From assembly GCF_004348725.1 (NCBI RefSeq), contig NZ_SMKR01000058.1, positions 1-38,527 on the forward strand: DNA of 38,527 nt, written 5' to 3'. The notes under the pieces are model-generated. The model saw only the letters and a list, made by a program, of their open reading frames with translations, had not been told where the DNA came from and made no database searches. This stretch comes from Kribbella turkmenica. Lineage in GTDB: Bacteria; Actinomycetota; Actinomycetes; Propionibacteriales; Kribbellaceae. Positions 30,822 to 38,527 of the stretch are shown one piece after another. The translations under genes and the position numbers were made by a program. How positions within the stretch are numbered: position 1 is the stretch's first letter; each line of letters opens with the position of its first letter.

Positions 30822-30944
30822 TTACTGCTCGGCGGCGGCGTCGCTCCGGTCGTCGGTGGTCGGGGTGCTCGTGTCGGCGAGCAGGTCCTCGAGCCGGCGG
30901 ACCTGCTCGTTGGCCATCGCGGACATCAGTCGGTGGATCGTCAT
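30822..30944 (-). CDS. Small unknown protein downstream of the FUSC gene
   Basis: A 40-codon frame, TTIHRLMSAMANEQVRRLED-like (real start MTIHRLMSAMANEQVRR), ending SDAAAEQ then TAA at 30824-30822. The first half is an amphipathic helix, the second an acidic, Thr/Asp/Ala-rich tail. It lies 62 bp after the FUSC stop on the same strand, before a strong minus-strand terminator, so it is transcribed if the FUSC gene is. A GTG at 30959 could extend it by five residues. No good Shine-Dalgarno; no recognised family. Codon pattern is high in GC at third positions, which supports coding. Confidence 0.45.
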   Translation of the reverse strand: MTIHRLMSAMANEQVRRLEDLLADTSTPTTDDRSDAAAEQ

Positions 30945-31006
30945 GCCGGTGAGACGCACGCGTGCGCCGGGTATGACGGGAATCCGGCCGATCTTTTTGG
31001 TGTGAC

Positions 31007-32161
31007 CTACTTCTCATCCAGGCCGTCGAGGCGGAGCGGGACCAGTTTCCGCGCCTCGTCGTACGTCGTGCCGGTGAGCTCGAGCAGGTCGACCACGGTC
31101 GAGCGGATCTGGCCGAGGACCACGACCGCCGACAGTCCGGTCGGCAGCGGCATCACCGCCGTACGGCGGCCGAGCTCACCCAGGACGCGGTGCGCGGCCA
31201 CGTCGGCGGCCGGCTCGAACAGCGACTCGGCGATCAGGCGGGTGCCGTCGGCCAGCCGGTCCAGGAGCAGCGGGTACTCGGCCGGCATCTGCTCGTCCCG
31301 CCAGACGGACACCGCGCAGCGGCGGACCAGCACTCGGATGTTGCGGATCGCGCGATCCAACGGGACGACGAGGTCCGCGATCTGCTGGACCCGGCCGCGG
31401 TGCCGGCGGCGGAACGGCGACAGCCGGACCACGGCAACGCCCTCGTCGGCCGCACTGCGCAGGTCGTCCAGCATCGACTCGCTGGCCCGAGCCCGCCGGA
31501 GCGCGTCGGTGACCGTCTTGTCGTCCTTGATCCGGAGGCCCTCGGCGGTCTCCTGCAGGGTCTCGGACAGCTCGTTCAGCACTTCGGAGGCTTGTTGCCG
31601 GGGGCGCCGGATCGCCGCCGCCGGCGCGATCGTGGCGGCGGCCAGCGCGACCACGCCGCCGAGGACGGCGTCGATCCAGCGACTGAACCCGGCGCCCGGA
31701 TCCGGCAGCAGGGTGGTGACGATCGCTGCCTGGATGCCGGCCTGCGTGGTCATCAGCGTGCCGGCACCGAGGAGGACGGCGACGCTCATCGCCAGCGCGA
31801 CCACGAAGACGATCTGCGGTACGCCGGTGCCGAAGAAGCGGACGAACAGGTCGCCGACGCCGACCCCGACGGCCACGCCGACCATCACCTCGGCCACCCG
31901 GCGCAGCCGCTGACCGAAACTGAAACCGAGACACACCATCGCGGCCACCGGGGCGAAGAACGGTTGCGGGTGGCCGGCGACGTACCGCGCCAGCGCCCAC
32001 GCGATGCCGGCGGCGAGCGCGCACTGACTGATGAAGAACAGCCGGTCCCGCCACCGGTCGACCCGGCGGCGGACCGACGCCCGCGACCGGCGGGCGGCCT
32101 GCGGGGCGATGTCGTCCCGCAGTTCCCGCAGCTGGTCCAACGTCAGTCTGACCGGATCCAC
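31007..32161 (-). CDS. FUSC / aromatic-acid-exporter-type membrane protein
   Basis: 384 residues from GTG 32161. After a basic N-terminus (ARRSRASVRRRVDRWRDR) come about six hydrophobic helices (FISQCALAAGIAWALARYV, FFAPVAAMVCLGFSFGQRL, VMVGVAVGVGVGDLFVRFF, IVFVVALAMSVAVLLGAGTL, AIVTTLLPDPG and VLGGVVALAAATIAPAAAI). A long cytosolic helical domain follows (LNELSETLQETAEGLRIKD). This is the ArAE/FUSC architecture used for export of aromatic or fatty acids. CACAAT stands 6 nt before the GTG without a Shine-Dalgarno; a GTG at 32200 is an alternative start. Substrate unknown. Confidence 0.78.
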   Translation of the reverse strand: MDPVRLTLDQLRELRDDIAPQAARRSRASVRRRVDRWRDRLFFISQCALAAGIAWALARYVAGHPQPFFAPVAAMVCLGFSFGQRLRRVAEVMVGVAVGVGVGDLFVRFFGTGVPQIVFVVALAMSVAVLLGAGTLMTTQAGIQAAIVTTLLPDPGAGFSRWIDAVLGGVVALAAATIAPAAAIRRPRQQASEVLNELSETLQETAEGLRIKDDKTVTDALRRARASESMLDDLRSAADEGVAVVRLSPFRRRHRGRVQQIADLVVPLDRAIRNIRVLVRRCAVSVWRDEQMPAEYPLLLDRLADGTRLIAESLFEPAADVAAHRVLGELGRRTAVMPLPTGLSAVVVLGQIRSTVVDLLELTGTTYDEARKLVPLRLDGLDEK

Positions 32162-32306
32162 GGACCCATTGTGGCGTGCGCGCGCTGCGGCTTGATTCAC
32201 CCGCGCTGGGCGGACAGTGTGGTGCCATGAGCGAGCGCAGCGAGCGATCCATCAGCACTGTCGAGATCTCGGTCAGGCCGGAGCCGAGCGCTGGCGAGGT
32301 GGAGGC

Positions 32307-32810
32307 GTGACCGAGAACAACCGCGAGGACTACGGCAGCTACAGCGTCGACGACGAGAACCAGCTGCAGCCGGAGGACACCCTCGACGACCGGGGGGTGG
32401 ACGACCTGCTCGACGAGGGTTACTCGCCGCCGGAGAGGTGGTCCGCGGGCGAAGGATTCGGTACGACGGCCGACGAGGCGCTGCAGGGCGAGTCGCTGGA
32501 CCAGCGGATCGCGCAGGAGGAGCCGGACGCGGACCCGTACGCCGAGGACGGCGAGGATGTCGGCGGGCCCGAGGTCGGCGTCGCCCGGTCCGGCCGCCTG
32601 GTCGCTCCGGACGAGGGCGCCCACGGTGACGACGAGGACGAACTGGTCGCCGGGGACGTCGGCTTCGACGGCGCCGCCGCCTCCGCCGAGGAAGCCGCCG
32701 TCCACGTCGTCGACGACGAGGACAACTTCGAACTCGCCGACGACGACGAACAGGACCTCCCGTCCTACCGGGACGTGGACCTGGGCGACACCACCGACCT
32801 GGAGGACTGA
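32307..32810 (+). CDS. DUF5709 acidic protein
   Basis: 167 residues, very rich in Asp and Glu (DDEDELV, DDEDNFELADDDEQDLPSYR) with the conserved blocks YSVDDENQLQPEDTLDDRG, LLDEGYSPPERW, TADEALQGESLDQRIAQEEPD and DVGGPEVGVARSGRLVAPDEG that define DUF5709. No membrane segments. Probably an intrinsically disordered cytosolic protein of unknown role. GTG 32307 has GAGG 7 nt upstream. The preceding 100 bp contain GAGCGAGCGCAGCGAGCG, a short GAGCG-rich repeat common between actinomycete genes. It converges on the P450 gene. Confidence 0.82.
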   Translation: MTENNREDYGSYSVDDENQLQPEDTLDDRGVDDLLDEGYSPPERWSAGEGFGTTADEALQGESLDQRIAQEEPDADPYAEDGEDVGGPEVGVARSGRLVAPDEGAHGDDEDELVAGDVGFDGAAASAEEAAVHVVDDEDNFELADDDEQDLPSYRDVDLGDTTDLED

Positions 32811-32829
32811 CGCCCCTCGCTCCGCTCGG

Positions 32830-32878
32830 GCGGCCGTGGTGCCGAACGACAGCTACCCGCAGATGAGGTGACGGCCGC
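32830..32878. terminator. Possible long-loop terminator between convergent genes
   Basis: GCGGCCGT (32830-32837) and ACGGCCGC (32871-32878) form 8-bp arms with a 33-nt loop between the ends of the DUF5709 and P450 genes. Position fits a bidirectional terminator; the large loop makes it uncertain. Confidence 0.35.
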
Positions 32879-32890
32879 GGCCGCGGCAGT

Positions 32891-34216
32891 TCAGCGGGGG
32901 GTGACCAGGACTTCGGCGCCTCGGGCGGGAACGAGGGTGACGTTCTTGGGCTTGGCGGGTTCGGGGGTCGGGTCGGGAGCGTGCACGTTGTAGGCGGTGA
33001 GGGCGGCGCGGAGGATTTCGGTGCCTTCCATCAGGGAGAAGCCGGCGCCGATGCAGCGGCGGGCGCCGCCGCCGAAGGGGATCCAGGTGCCGGGGGCCGG
33101 CGGGTCGTCGTCGAGGAAGCGTCGGGGGCGGAAGTCCTGCGGCTGCGGGAAGTGTTCGGCGTCGCGGTGGGCCAGGCCGATCGCGGCCATGATCGTCGTC
33201 CCGCGCGGCAGCCGGTACCCGGCCACGTCCGCGGTCTCGGTGAGCCGGCGGCCGACCTGGTAGACGACCGGGTGCAGCCGCATCGCCTCCTTGACGATCG
33301 CCTCGAGCTCGTCGTCCGCGCCGGCGTCCGCGGCCCGCTGGCCGAACGCCAGGTCGTCCGGCCGCCGGGCCAGCTCGTGGAACGCCCAGCCCATCGCCGT
33401 CGCGGTGGTCTCGTGCCCGGCCAGCAGCAGCGTCACCAGCTGGTCCCGCAGCTCCACGTCCGACCAGTTGCCCGCGGCAAGCAGCCGCGACAGTACGTCG
33501 GTCCGCCCGGCGAGATTCCCGCGGCGCCGGGCGATCTCGTCGTACAGGATCTCGTCGACCTGCCGCTGCACGGACAGGTACGTCCGCCACGGCGGCACCC
33601 GGAGCAGCGCCGGGTAGAACCCGCCGAGCATGATCACCGGTGACACCGAGACGATCCGGTCCAGCAGCGGCCGGAGCTGGTCCAGCCGGTCGGAGTCGGT
33701 GACACCGAAGACGACCTGGAGGATGACCTCCAGCGTCAGGTCCCGCATCCGCTGGTGCAGCTTGAACGGCGTGCCGACGGGCCAGGTCGCGACCTCCGCA
33801 CGGGCGAGCTCGTGCACCATCCCGGCGTACCCGCGCAGTGCCTGACCGGAGAACGCCGGCATCAGCTGACGCCGCATCCGGACGTGGTCCTCGTCGTCCA
33901 GCAGCAGCAGCGAGTGCGAACCCATGATCGGCTCCAGCACGGTGTTGCCCTCGCCCGCGTGCATCACCGACGGCGAGGCGCCGAACACCTCCCGGAAGTG
34001 CTCCGGCCTGCTCAGTACGACGACCACGCGGCTCGACGGCACCAGGCGGATCGTGAACACGTCGCCGTACCGCTCGCGCATCCGCGGGAAGAACGTCTTG
34101 CGGTGACTCGCGAAGAGAACGGTCTGGGCCAGCGTGGGCAACCGCGGCCCCGGCGGCAGCGACCGGGCCGTCTGCCGGTCGAGCGTCCGGGAACCGAGCA
34201 AGGGTGTCGGGGCCAT
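32891..34216 (-). CDS. Cytochrome P450
   Basis: 441 residues. Heme-binding FGGGARRCIGAG with the thiolate Cys388; I-helix oxygen-activation motif LLAGHETTATAMGW; K-helix EAMR (ExxR) in IVKEAMRLHPVVYQ; N-terminal PPGPRLPTLAQTVLF without a membrane anchor. The overall pattern (MRRQLMPAFSGQALRGYAGM) is of the CYP138/CYP132-like actinomycete group. Cytosolic monooxygenase needing ferredoxin and reductase partners that are not in the window; substrate unknown. ATG 34216 has AGGAGG 4 nt upstream. Separated from the mannosidase by a strong terminator, so it is independently expressed. Confidence 0.9.
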   Translation of the reverse strand: MAPTPLLGSRTLDRQTARSLPPGPRLPTLAQTVLFASHRKTFFPRMRERYGDVFTIRLVPSSRVVVVLSRPEHFREVFGASPSVMHAGEGNTVLEPIMGSHSLLLLDDEDHVRMRRQLMPAFSGQALRGYAGMVHELARAEVATWPVGTPFKLHQRMRDLTLEVILQVVFGVTDSDRLDQLRPLLDRIVSVSPVIMLGGFYPALLRVPPWRTYLSVQRQVDEILYDEIARRRGNLAGRTDVLSRLLAAGNWSDVELRDQLVTLLLAGHETTATAMGWAFHELARRPDDLAFGQRAADAGADDELEAIVKEAMRLHPVVYQVGRRLTETADVAGYRLPRGTTIMAAIGLAHRDAEHFPQPQDFRPRRFLDDDPPAPGTWIPFGGGARRCIGAGFSLMEGTEILRAALTAYNVHAPDPTPEPAKPKNVTLVPARGAEVLVTPR

Positions 34217-34282
34217 GCCACCTCCTGGCTGGGCTTCCAACGCTACGTCAGCCGGGTGAACTGTCGCCGATGTCCACAGAAA

Positions 34283-34324
34283 CCGGGGGCCGTGCACAGG
34301 GAACAACCTGTGCACGGCCCCCGG
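34283..34324 (-). terminator. 18-bp perfect hairpin terminator after the alpha-mannosidase
   Basis: An 18-bp perfect stem (left arm 34283-34300 beginning CCGGGGGCCG, right arm 34307-34324) with a 6-nt GAACAA loop, 30 bp after the mannosidase stop and 66 bp before the P450 start. It is the strongest simple hairpin in the window. Confidence 0.75.
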
Positions 34325-34354
34325 GTGGAGTTCAAGCCACCGGCCCGTGGCCGG

Positions 34355-37300
34355 TCAGGAGCGCTTGAAGCGGAGGGTGAGGATCTGGAACGGGCGGAGG
34401 TCCAGGCAGACACCGCCGTCCTGCAGGTCCCGGCCGGCCAGGTGACGCTCGAGGAGGTCGACCTCGGTCACCGACGCCACGCCGAACGACGGGGTGACGG
34501 TGGCCCGGGAGCGGCCGCCGCTGGACTCGTAGAGGCGGACGACCACGTCGCCGGACTCGTCGTCGGCCAGCTTCAGCGCCTCGACGATCACATTGCCGTT
34601 GTCGACAGCAACGATCGGCTCAACGCCCTCGGCGCCGGTGACGACCCGCTCGGGCAGGTTGATCCGGTAGCCCTCCTCGACCGCCTCCGGGATGCCGGCG
34701 CCGACCACCAGCGCGTGGTTCACGGTGTGCACGCCCTGGTCGGTCTGCGGGTCGGGGAACCGCGGTGCGCGGATCAGCGACGTCCGGATGACGGTGCTGG
34801 TGCCGCCGTCCTCGCGGGCGGTCCGGCTGATGTCGTGGCCGTACGTCGAATCGTTCGCCACGGCGACGCCGTACCCGGGCTCGCCGACGTGTACCCAGCG
34901 GTGCGCCGCGATCTCGAACTTCGCCGCGTCCCACGAGGTGTTCTGGTGGGTCGGCCGGAAGATGTGCCCGAACTGCGTCTCCGACGCCGACCGGTCGGCG
35001 TGCACGTCGACCGGGTACGCCGCCTTCAGGAACTTCTCGGCTTCGTGCCAGTCGATCGTGGTCTCGATGTCGACCCGCTTCGTGCCCGGCCGCAGCCGCA
35101 GCGTCTGGGTGACCGACGACCGGTTGAAGGACCGCTTCACCACGACCGTCGCGACGCCCTCGACGGTGCTGAAATCGACGCTGTCGACCTCGGTCACGTC
35201 GCGGACGTTGTTCTTGTAGAACGAGTCGACGTCCCAGGCGTCCCACTGGTTCGGGGTGTCCACATGCAGTTGCAGGAGGTTGCCCGCGGCACCTGGCGCG
35301 ATCACCTCGCGGTCGGCCTGCACGTCGTACAGGGAGGTGATCAGGCCGCGCTCGTCGACGGTGACCCGGATCAGGCCGTTGTCCAGTACGCCGTTCTCGA
35401 CCGTCACCGACTGGCCTTCGCCGACGGCGACGCCGGCGCCCAGGCCGGCGATGCCGTTGCGGCTGTGCGGGGCCGCGTTGAAGACGATCTGGGCGGATCC
35501 TTCGCCGGCCAGCGCCCGCTGGGCCTTGCCGATGATCGCGTCGAGCTCCTCGGCCAGCTTCGCGTACGTGGCCTCGGCCTCGCGGTGCACCCAGGAGATC
35601 GAGCTGCCCGGGAGGATGTCGTGGAACTGGTTCAGCAGCACGGCCTTCCAGATCCGGTCCAGGTCCTCGTAGGGGTACGCATCCAGCTTGCCCGCGACCA
35701 CGGCCGCGGCGGACCACAGCTCGGCCTCGCGGAGCAGGTGCTCGCTGCGCCGGTTGCCCTGCTTGGTCTTGGCCTGCGACGTGTACGTCGCCCGGTGGAT
35801 CTCCAGGTAGAGCTCACCCGACCAGACCGGCGCGTGCTCGCGGTACTCCTCCTCGGCCGCGGTGAAGAACTCGGTCGGGGACTCGATCGTCACCCGCGGC
35901 GAGGACTCCAGGTTCGCCACCCGGCGCGCGGTCGCGACGAACTCGCGGGTGGGGCCGCCACCGCCGTCGCCGTACCCGAACGGGACCAGCGAGCGGGTGG
36001 CCGCGCCGTTCTCGGAGAAGTTGCGCTGCGCGTGCGCCAGCTCGCGGCCGGACAGGTCGGAGTTGTAGGTGTCGATCGGTGGGAAGTGGGTGAACACCCG
36101 AGTGCCGTCGAGACCCTCCCACCAGAACGTGTGGTGCGGGAACTTGTTCTCCTTGTTCCAGGAGATCTTCTGGGTCAGGAACCACTTCGACCCGGACAGC
36201 TTCACCAGTTGCGGCAGGGCCGCGGTGTAGCCGAACGAGTCCGGCAGCCAGACCTCCTGGGTGTCGATGCCGTACTCGTCCAGGAAGAACTTCTTGCCGT
36301 GCACGAACTGCCGGGCCAGCGCCTCGCCGCCGGGCAGGTTGGTGTCGGACTCGACCCACATGCCGCCCACCGGAACGATGGTGCCGTCGGCAACGGCCTT
36401 CTTCAGCCGCTCCCACACCTCCGGGTAGTTCTCCTTCACCCAGGCGTGCTGCTGCGCCTGCGAGAACGCGAAGACGAGCTCCGGGTACTCCTGGGCCAGC
36501 GTGGCGACGTTGGAGACGGTCCGGGCCACCTTGCGGCGGGTCTCCCGCAGCGGCCACAGCCAGGCGGAGTCGATGTGCGCGTGGCCGACCGCGGACAGCT
36601 GGTGCGCGCTGGCGTGCGCCGGGCGGCTCAGGACGTCGGTCAGCTGCGCCCGGGCGTCGGCCGCCGTGCCGGCGACGTTCTCGTAGTCCAGGGCGTCCAG
36701 CGCACGGCTGAGCGCGCGCAGGATCTCCCGGCGCCGCGGCTCCTGCGGGGTCAACTGCTGCTGCAGGCCGTCCAGCGCCTCGAGGTCGAGGATCAGGTCC
36801 CACACCTCGGCGTTGAACACGGCCAGGTCGGCGCGGGTCAGCTGGTAGATCGGCGTGCCGCCCAGCTCGGGCTTGCTGCCGACGTCGGTCGGTGCGAACG
36901 CGTTCGACCCGAGCACCTCGGGGTTGGCCGCCGCCTCGACGTAGAACTCGATCCGGTCGCCGGGCGAGGCCGCCGTACCGTCGGGGCCGAGGATCGACAG
37001 CGGCGCGTACGTCTGCCGCGGGTGCAGCCCCTTCAGCGGTACGCCGGACGTCGTGTGGATCAGGCCTTCCGCGGAGAACCCGGGGCCACCGCTGAAGCCG
37101 AGGTCGATGACCGCCTCGACCTCGCTGCCGGCCCACTCGGCCGGAACCTGTCCGCTGAACCGGAACCACGCCGTACCCCAGGCGGCACCCCAGGGCAGGC
37201 CGATCCCGGCCGGCTCGTACGTCGCCTTGAGCGCTTCGGCGGGGGACACCGGCTCACCGGGGGCGTGCCACACCTGGATGTCCAGCGGGACCGCCGCGCC

Positions 37301-37375
37301 GTAGATCGCGGGGCGGATCCGCTCCCGCAGGGCGCGCCTGAGCCGCTCCTCGATGAGTTGACGGTCGTCGTGCAC
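34355..37375 (-). CDS. Alpha-mannosidase, glycoside hydrolase family 38
   Basis: 1006 residues, no signal peptide, so a cytosolic retaining alpha-mannosidase. The metal-binding VGHAHIDSAWLWPLRETRR (263-281; His265/His267 and Asp269) and the nucleophile Asp379 in VWLPDSFGYTAALPQL are clear. The middle helical domain contains LLNQFHDILPGSSI, another GH38 hallmark, and the rest is the C-terminal beta-sandwich. It would trim mannose residues from imported oligosaccharides. GTG 37375 has GGAGG 8 nt upstream. A LacI-type operator lies 58 bp upstream, and a solute-binding protein is divergently encoded. Confidence 0.93.
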   Translation of the reverse strand: MHDDRQLIEERLRRALRERIRPAIYGAAVPLDIQVWHAPGEPVSPAEALKATYEPAGIGLPWGAAWGTAWFRFSGQVPAEWAGSEVEAVIDLGFSGGPGFSAEGLIHTTSGVPLKGLHPRQTYAPLSILGPDGTAASPGDRIEFYVEAAANPEVLGSNAFAPTDVGSKPELGGTPIYQLTRADLAVFNAEVWDLILDLEALDGLQQQLTPQEPRRREILRALSRALDALDYENVAGTAADARAQLTDVLSRPAHASAHQLSAVGHAHIDSAWLWPLRETRRKVARTVSNVATLAQEYPELVFAFSQAQQHAWVKENYPEVWERLKKAVADGTIVPVGGMWVESDTNLPGGEALARQFVHGKKFFLDEYGIDTQEVWLPDSFGYTAALPQLVKLSGSKWFLTQKISWNKENKFPHHTFWWEGLDGTRVFTHFPPIDTYNSDLSGRELAHAQRNFSENGAATRSLVPFGYGDGGGGPTREFVATARRVANLESSPRVTIESPTEFFTAAEEEYREHAPVWSGELYLEIHRATYTSQAKTKQGNRRSEHLLREAELWSAAAVVAGKLDAYPYEDLDRIWKAVLLNQFHDILPGSSISWVHREAEATYAKLAEELDAIIGKAQRALAGEGSAQIVFNAAPHSRNGIAGLGAGVAVGEGQSVTVENGVLDNGLIRVTVDERGLITSLYDVQADREVIAPGAAGNLLQLHVDTPNQWDAWDVDSFYKNNVRDVTEVDSVDFSTVEGVATVVVKRSFNRSSVTQTLRLRPGTKRVDIETTIDWHEAEKFLKAAYPVDVHADRSASETQFGHIFRPTHQNTSWDAAKFEIAAHRWVHVGEPGYGVAVANDSTYGHDISRTAREDGGTSTVIRTSLIRAPRFPDPQTDQGVHTVNHALVVGAGIPEAVEEGYRINLPERVVTGAEGVEPIVAVDNGNVIVEALKLADDESGDVVVRLYESSGGRSRATVTPSFGVASVTEVDLLERHLAGRDLQDGGVCLDLRPFQILTLRFKRS

Positions 37376-37432
37376 GAAATCATCCTCCGGGGTCTGGCCG
37401 TGCCTGGTCAGACGGCCACACGGCCGCTGCGA

Positions 37433-37446
37433 TGACAACGCTGTCA
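37433..37446. promoter_or_regulatory. LacI-type operator in front of the mannosidase gene
   Basis: TGACAACGCTGTCA, a 14-bp CG-centred palindrome with one mismatched pair, fits the LacI-family pattern seen upstream of many actinomycete glycosidase genes. A second inverted repeat, TGGCCGT/ACGGCCA (37395-37418), is nearer the start. Confidence 0.55.
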
Positions 37447-37560
37447 CACGCACCCCGCGCCCGTCCAGATGCAGTTCATCGTTGCACTCCCGGTAGCCGC
37501 CGTACTGCGGCGCGGAGCGTGACTACCGGTTCGAACCCGTGGCCGTCTAGGTTGTCCTGC

Positions 37561-38527
37561 ATGGATCGCCCCCGCCTCCTGACCCCTGCCGGGAACGGCC
37601 GCGTCCGTCCGGCCGGCCTGACCCGGCGCAGCCTGCTCGGCCTCGGGGCCGCCGCGGCTGCAGGCCTGGCCGTGCCGGGCTGTTCGCGCGGCCGCTCGGA
37701 CGAGCCTGCGCCGGCCGGGCCGGCGACGCTGGCCACCGGCAACCAAGGCGGCGTCTACAACGTGTTCGGCGGCGGGCTCGCCAAGCTGGTCAGCGAGGTG
37801 ACCGGCATGGAGATGACGACACTGGTCACCAACGGCTCGGTGGACAACCTGCAGCGGGTTGCCGCGATGAAGGCCGACCTGGGCTTCACCACCTCCGACA
37901 CCGCGCTGAACGCGTACGAGGGCACCGGCCTGTTCAGTTCCGGCGGACTCAAGTTCACCGCGCTGGCCCGGACCTACGACAACTACGTGCACGTGGTCGT
38001 GCCGACCGCGTCGGACGTGACCGAACTCAAGGACCTGGAGGGCCTGACGGTCAACGTCGGGCCGCTGAACTCCGGGACCAAGGTGGTGGCGGACCTGATC
38101 CTGTCCACCGCCAGGCTGCGTAACGTCAAGACCACCAATCTTTCCCTCACCGACGCGGTCGAGCAGTTGCGGCAGAAGGCCGACGCCCAGGGCCGTGGAC
38201 CGGGGATCGACGCGCTGATCTGGAGCGGCGGCCTGCCGACCTCGCCGATCGCGGCGCTGCAGAAGACGGTCGGCTTCCGGCTGGTCGACATCAGCATCGT
38301 CGCGGAGGAGATCTCGCTCAAGCGGTTCGGCGGCTACATCGTGTCCTCGATCCCGCCGTCGGTGTACGGCCTGGCCAGTTCGGTGCCGACGCTGGCGGTG
38401 CCGAACTACCTGATCGCCCGGCCGAACCTGTCCGACTCCTGGGCGTGGTGGACGGTGAACACGATGTTCCGCCGGCAGAACGACCTGATGACGTCGCACC
38501 AGGAAGCGAGCTCGCTCGACCCGCGCT
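37561..38527 (+). CDS. TAXI-family TRAP solute-binding lipoprotein (3' end outside window)
   Basis: 322 codons visible, open at the right edge. The N-terminus has a twin-arginine-like TRRSLLG (21-27), a hydrophobic Ala/Gly stretch and the lipobox AVPGC (Cys41), so a membrane-anchored extracytoplasmic lipoprotein. The mature part starts LATGNQGGVYNVFGGGLAKL and continues VTNGSVDNLQRVAAMKADLG and KDLEGLTVNVGPLNSGTKVV, the pattern of TAXI (TRAP-associated extracytoplasmic immunogenic) substrate-binding proteins. TAGGTT lies 7 nt before ATG 37561 without a Shine-Dalgarno, suggesting a leaderless mRNA. TRAP membrane subunits may lie beyond the edge. Divergent from the mannosidase; substrate unknown. 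Confidence 0.85.
   Translation, partial: MDRPRLLTPAGNGRVRPAGLTRRSLLGLGAAAAAGLAVPGCSRGRSDEPAPAGPATLATGNQGGVYNVFGGGLAKLVSEVTGMEMTTLVTNGSVDNLQRVAAMKADLGFTTSDTALNAYEGTGLFSSGGLKFTALARTYDNYVHVVVPTASDVTELKDLEGLTVNVGPLNSGTKVVADLILSTARLRNVKTTNLSLTDAVEQLRQKADAQGRGPGIDALIWSGGLPTSPIAALQKTVGFRLVDISIVAEEISLKRFGGYIVSSIPPSVYGLASSVPTLAVPNYLIARPNLSDSWAWWTVNTMFRRQNDLMTSHQEASSLDPR

Noticed and set aside
30643..31005. 120-codon + strand frame after osmC
   Set aside because: It starts inside a terminator hairpin, is Arg/Ser-rich without domains and has no ribosome site; the minus strand holds a better small ORF.
32222..32245. GAGCGAGCGCAGCGAGCG-type sequence as a possible transposon end
   Set aside because: No target duplication, partner repeat or transposase nearby; such GAGCG-rich stretches are common between actinomycete genes.
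33755..37435. A 1226-codon open frame on the + strand opposite the GH38 gene
   Set aside because: Composition is the Arg/Val/Asp/Leu/His pattern of an antisense shadow in GC-rich DNA; the minus strand encodes an unmistakable, full-length alpha-mannosidase.
37528..37537. GGTTCGAACC, resembling the T-arm of a tRNA
   Set aside because: The flanking bases do not form a 5-bp T-stem and no acceptor or anticodon stem can be folded on either strand; it is just a palindrome.

Overview
This is a 38.5 kb chromosomal stretch of a very GC-rich actinomycete. The gene set (F420-dependent oxidoreductase, SigB-type sigma factor, UdgX, Ku with a lysine-rich tail, GPGG, CsbD and DUF5709 stress proteins) and the many GTG starts fit Nocardioidaceae/Kribbellaceae, most like Kribbella. 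That genus is a judgement from protein resemblance, not a search. There are no rRNA or tRNA genes, insertion sequences, prophage genes or CRISPR arrays.

Layout. (1) 1-3.8 kb: after the tail of an unknown gene comes a three-gene, translationally coupled minus-strand operon: ALDH7-like aldehyde dehydrogenase, sarcosine/pipecolate-oxidase-type flavoenzyme, and an ornithine-cyclodeaminase/mu-crystallin-type imine reductase. This is the enzyme trio of the pipecolate route of lysine breakdown. A near-perfect 20-bp palindrome lies in front. (2) 3.9-9.7 kb: a DUF1992 protein, a fused alpha-beta 2-oxoacid dehydrogenase E1, and a divergent MarR/MFS pair around a 22-bp palindrome. A DUF6766 gene that has lost its first helix and an unknown four-helix membrane protein follow. 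(3) 9.7-16.5 kb: Ku with an upstream coiled-coil gene, CsbD, a flavodoxin-like reductase, and a DUF7218-alcohol dehydrogenase-phosphoketolase operon behind a SigB-type promoter match. (4) 16.5-20.7 kb: a SigB-family sigma factor, UdgX, an F420 oxidoreductase, an AlkX-type DNA glycosylase, and a deletion scar joining the 3' ends of an EamA transporter gene and a MocR-like gene.

(5) 20.7-28.2 kb: GPGG small membrane protein, NIPSNAP protein, RIO-type kinase behind a short overlapping leader ORF, secreted alpha/beta hydrolase, KstD-like flavoprotein, DUF5107-TPR protein and a DUF3592-like membrane protein. (6) 28.2-32.8 kb: TetR regulator with a candidate operator, secreted phosphoinositide phospholipase C followed by OsmC, a strong terminator, a 40-codon ORF, a FUSC-type membrane protein and an acidic DUF5709 protein. 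(7) 32.9-38.5 kb: cytochrome P450, GH38 alpha-mannosidase with a LacI-type operator, and the start of a TAXI-type solute-binding lipoprotein.

Regions 3-5 read as a stress-survival neighbourhood: double-strand break joining, uracil and alkyl/crosslink repair, redox proteins, a general-stress sigma factor and at least one matching promoter. Several genes have a -10-like hexamer 6-7 nt before the start codon and no Shine-Dalgarno sequence, suggesting leaderless mRNAs.
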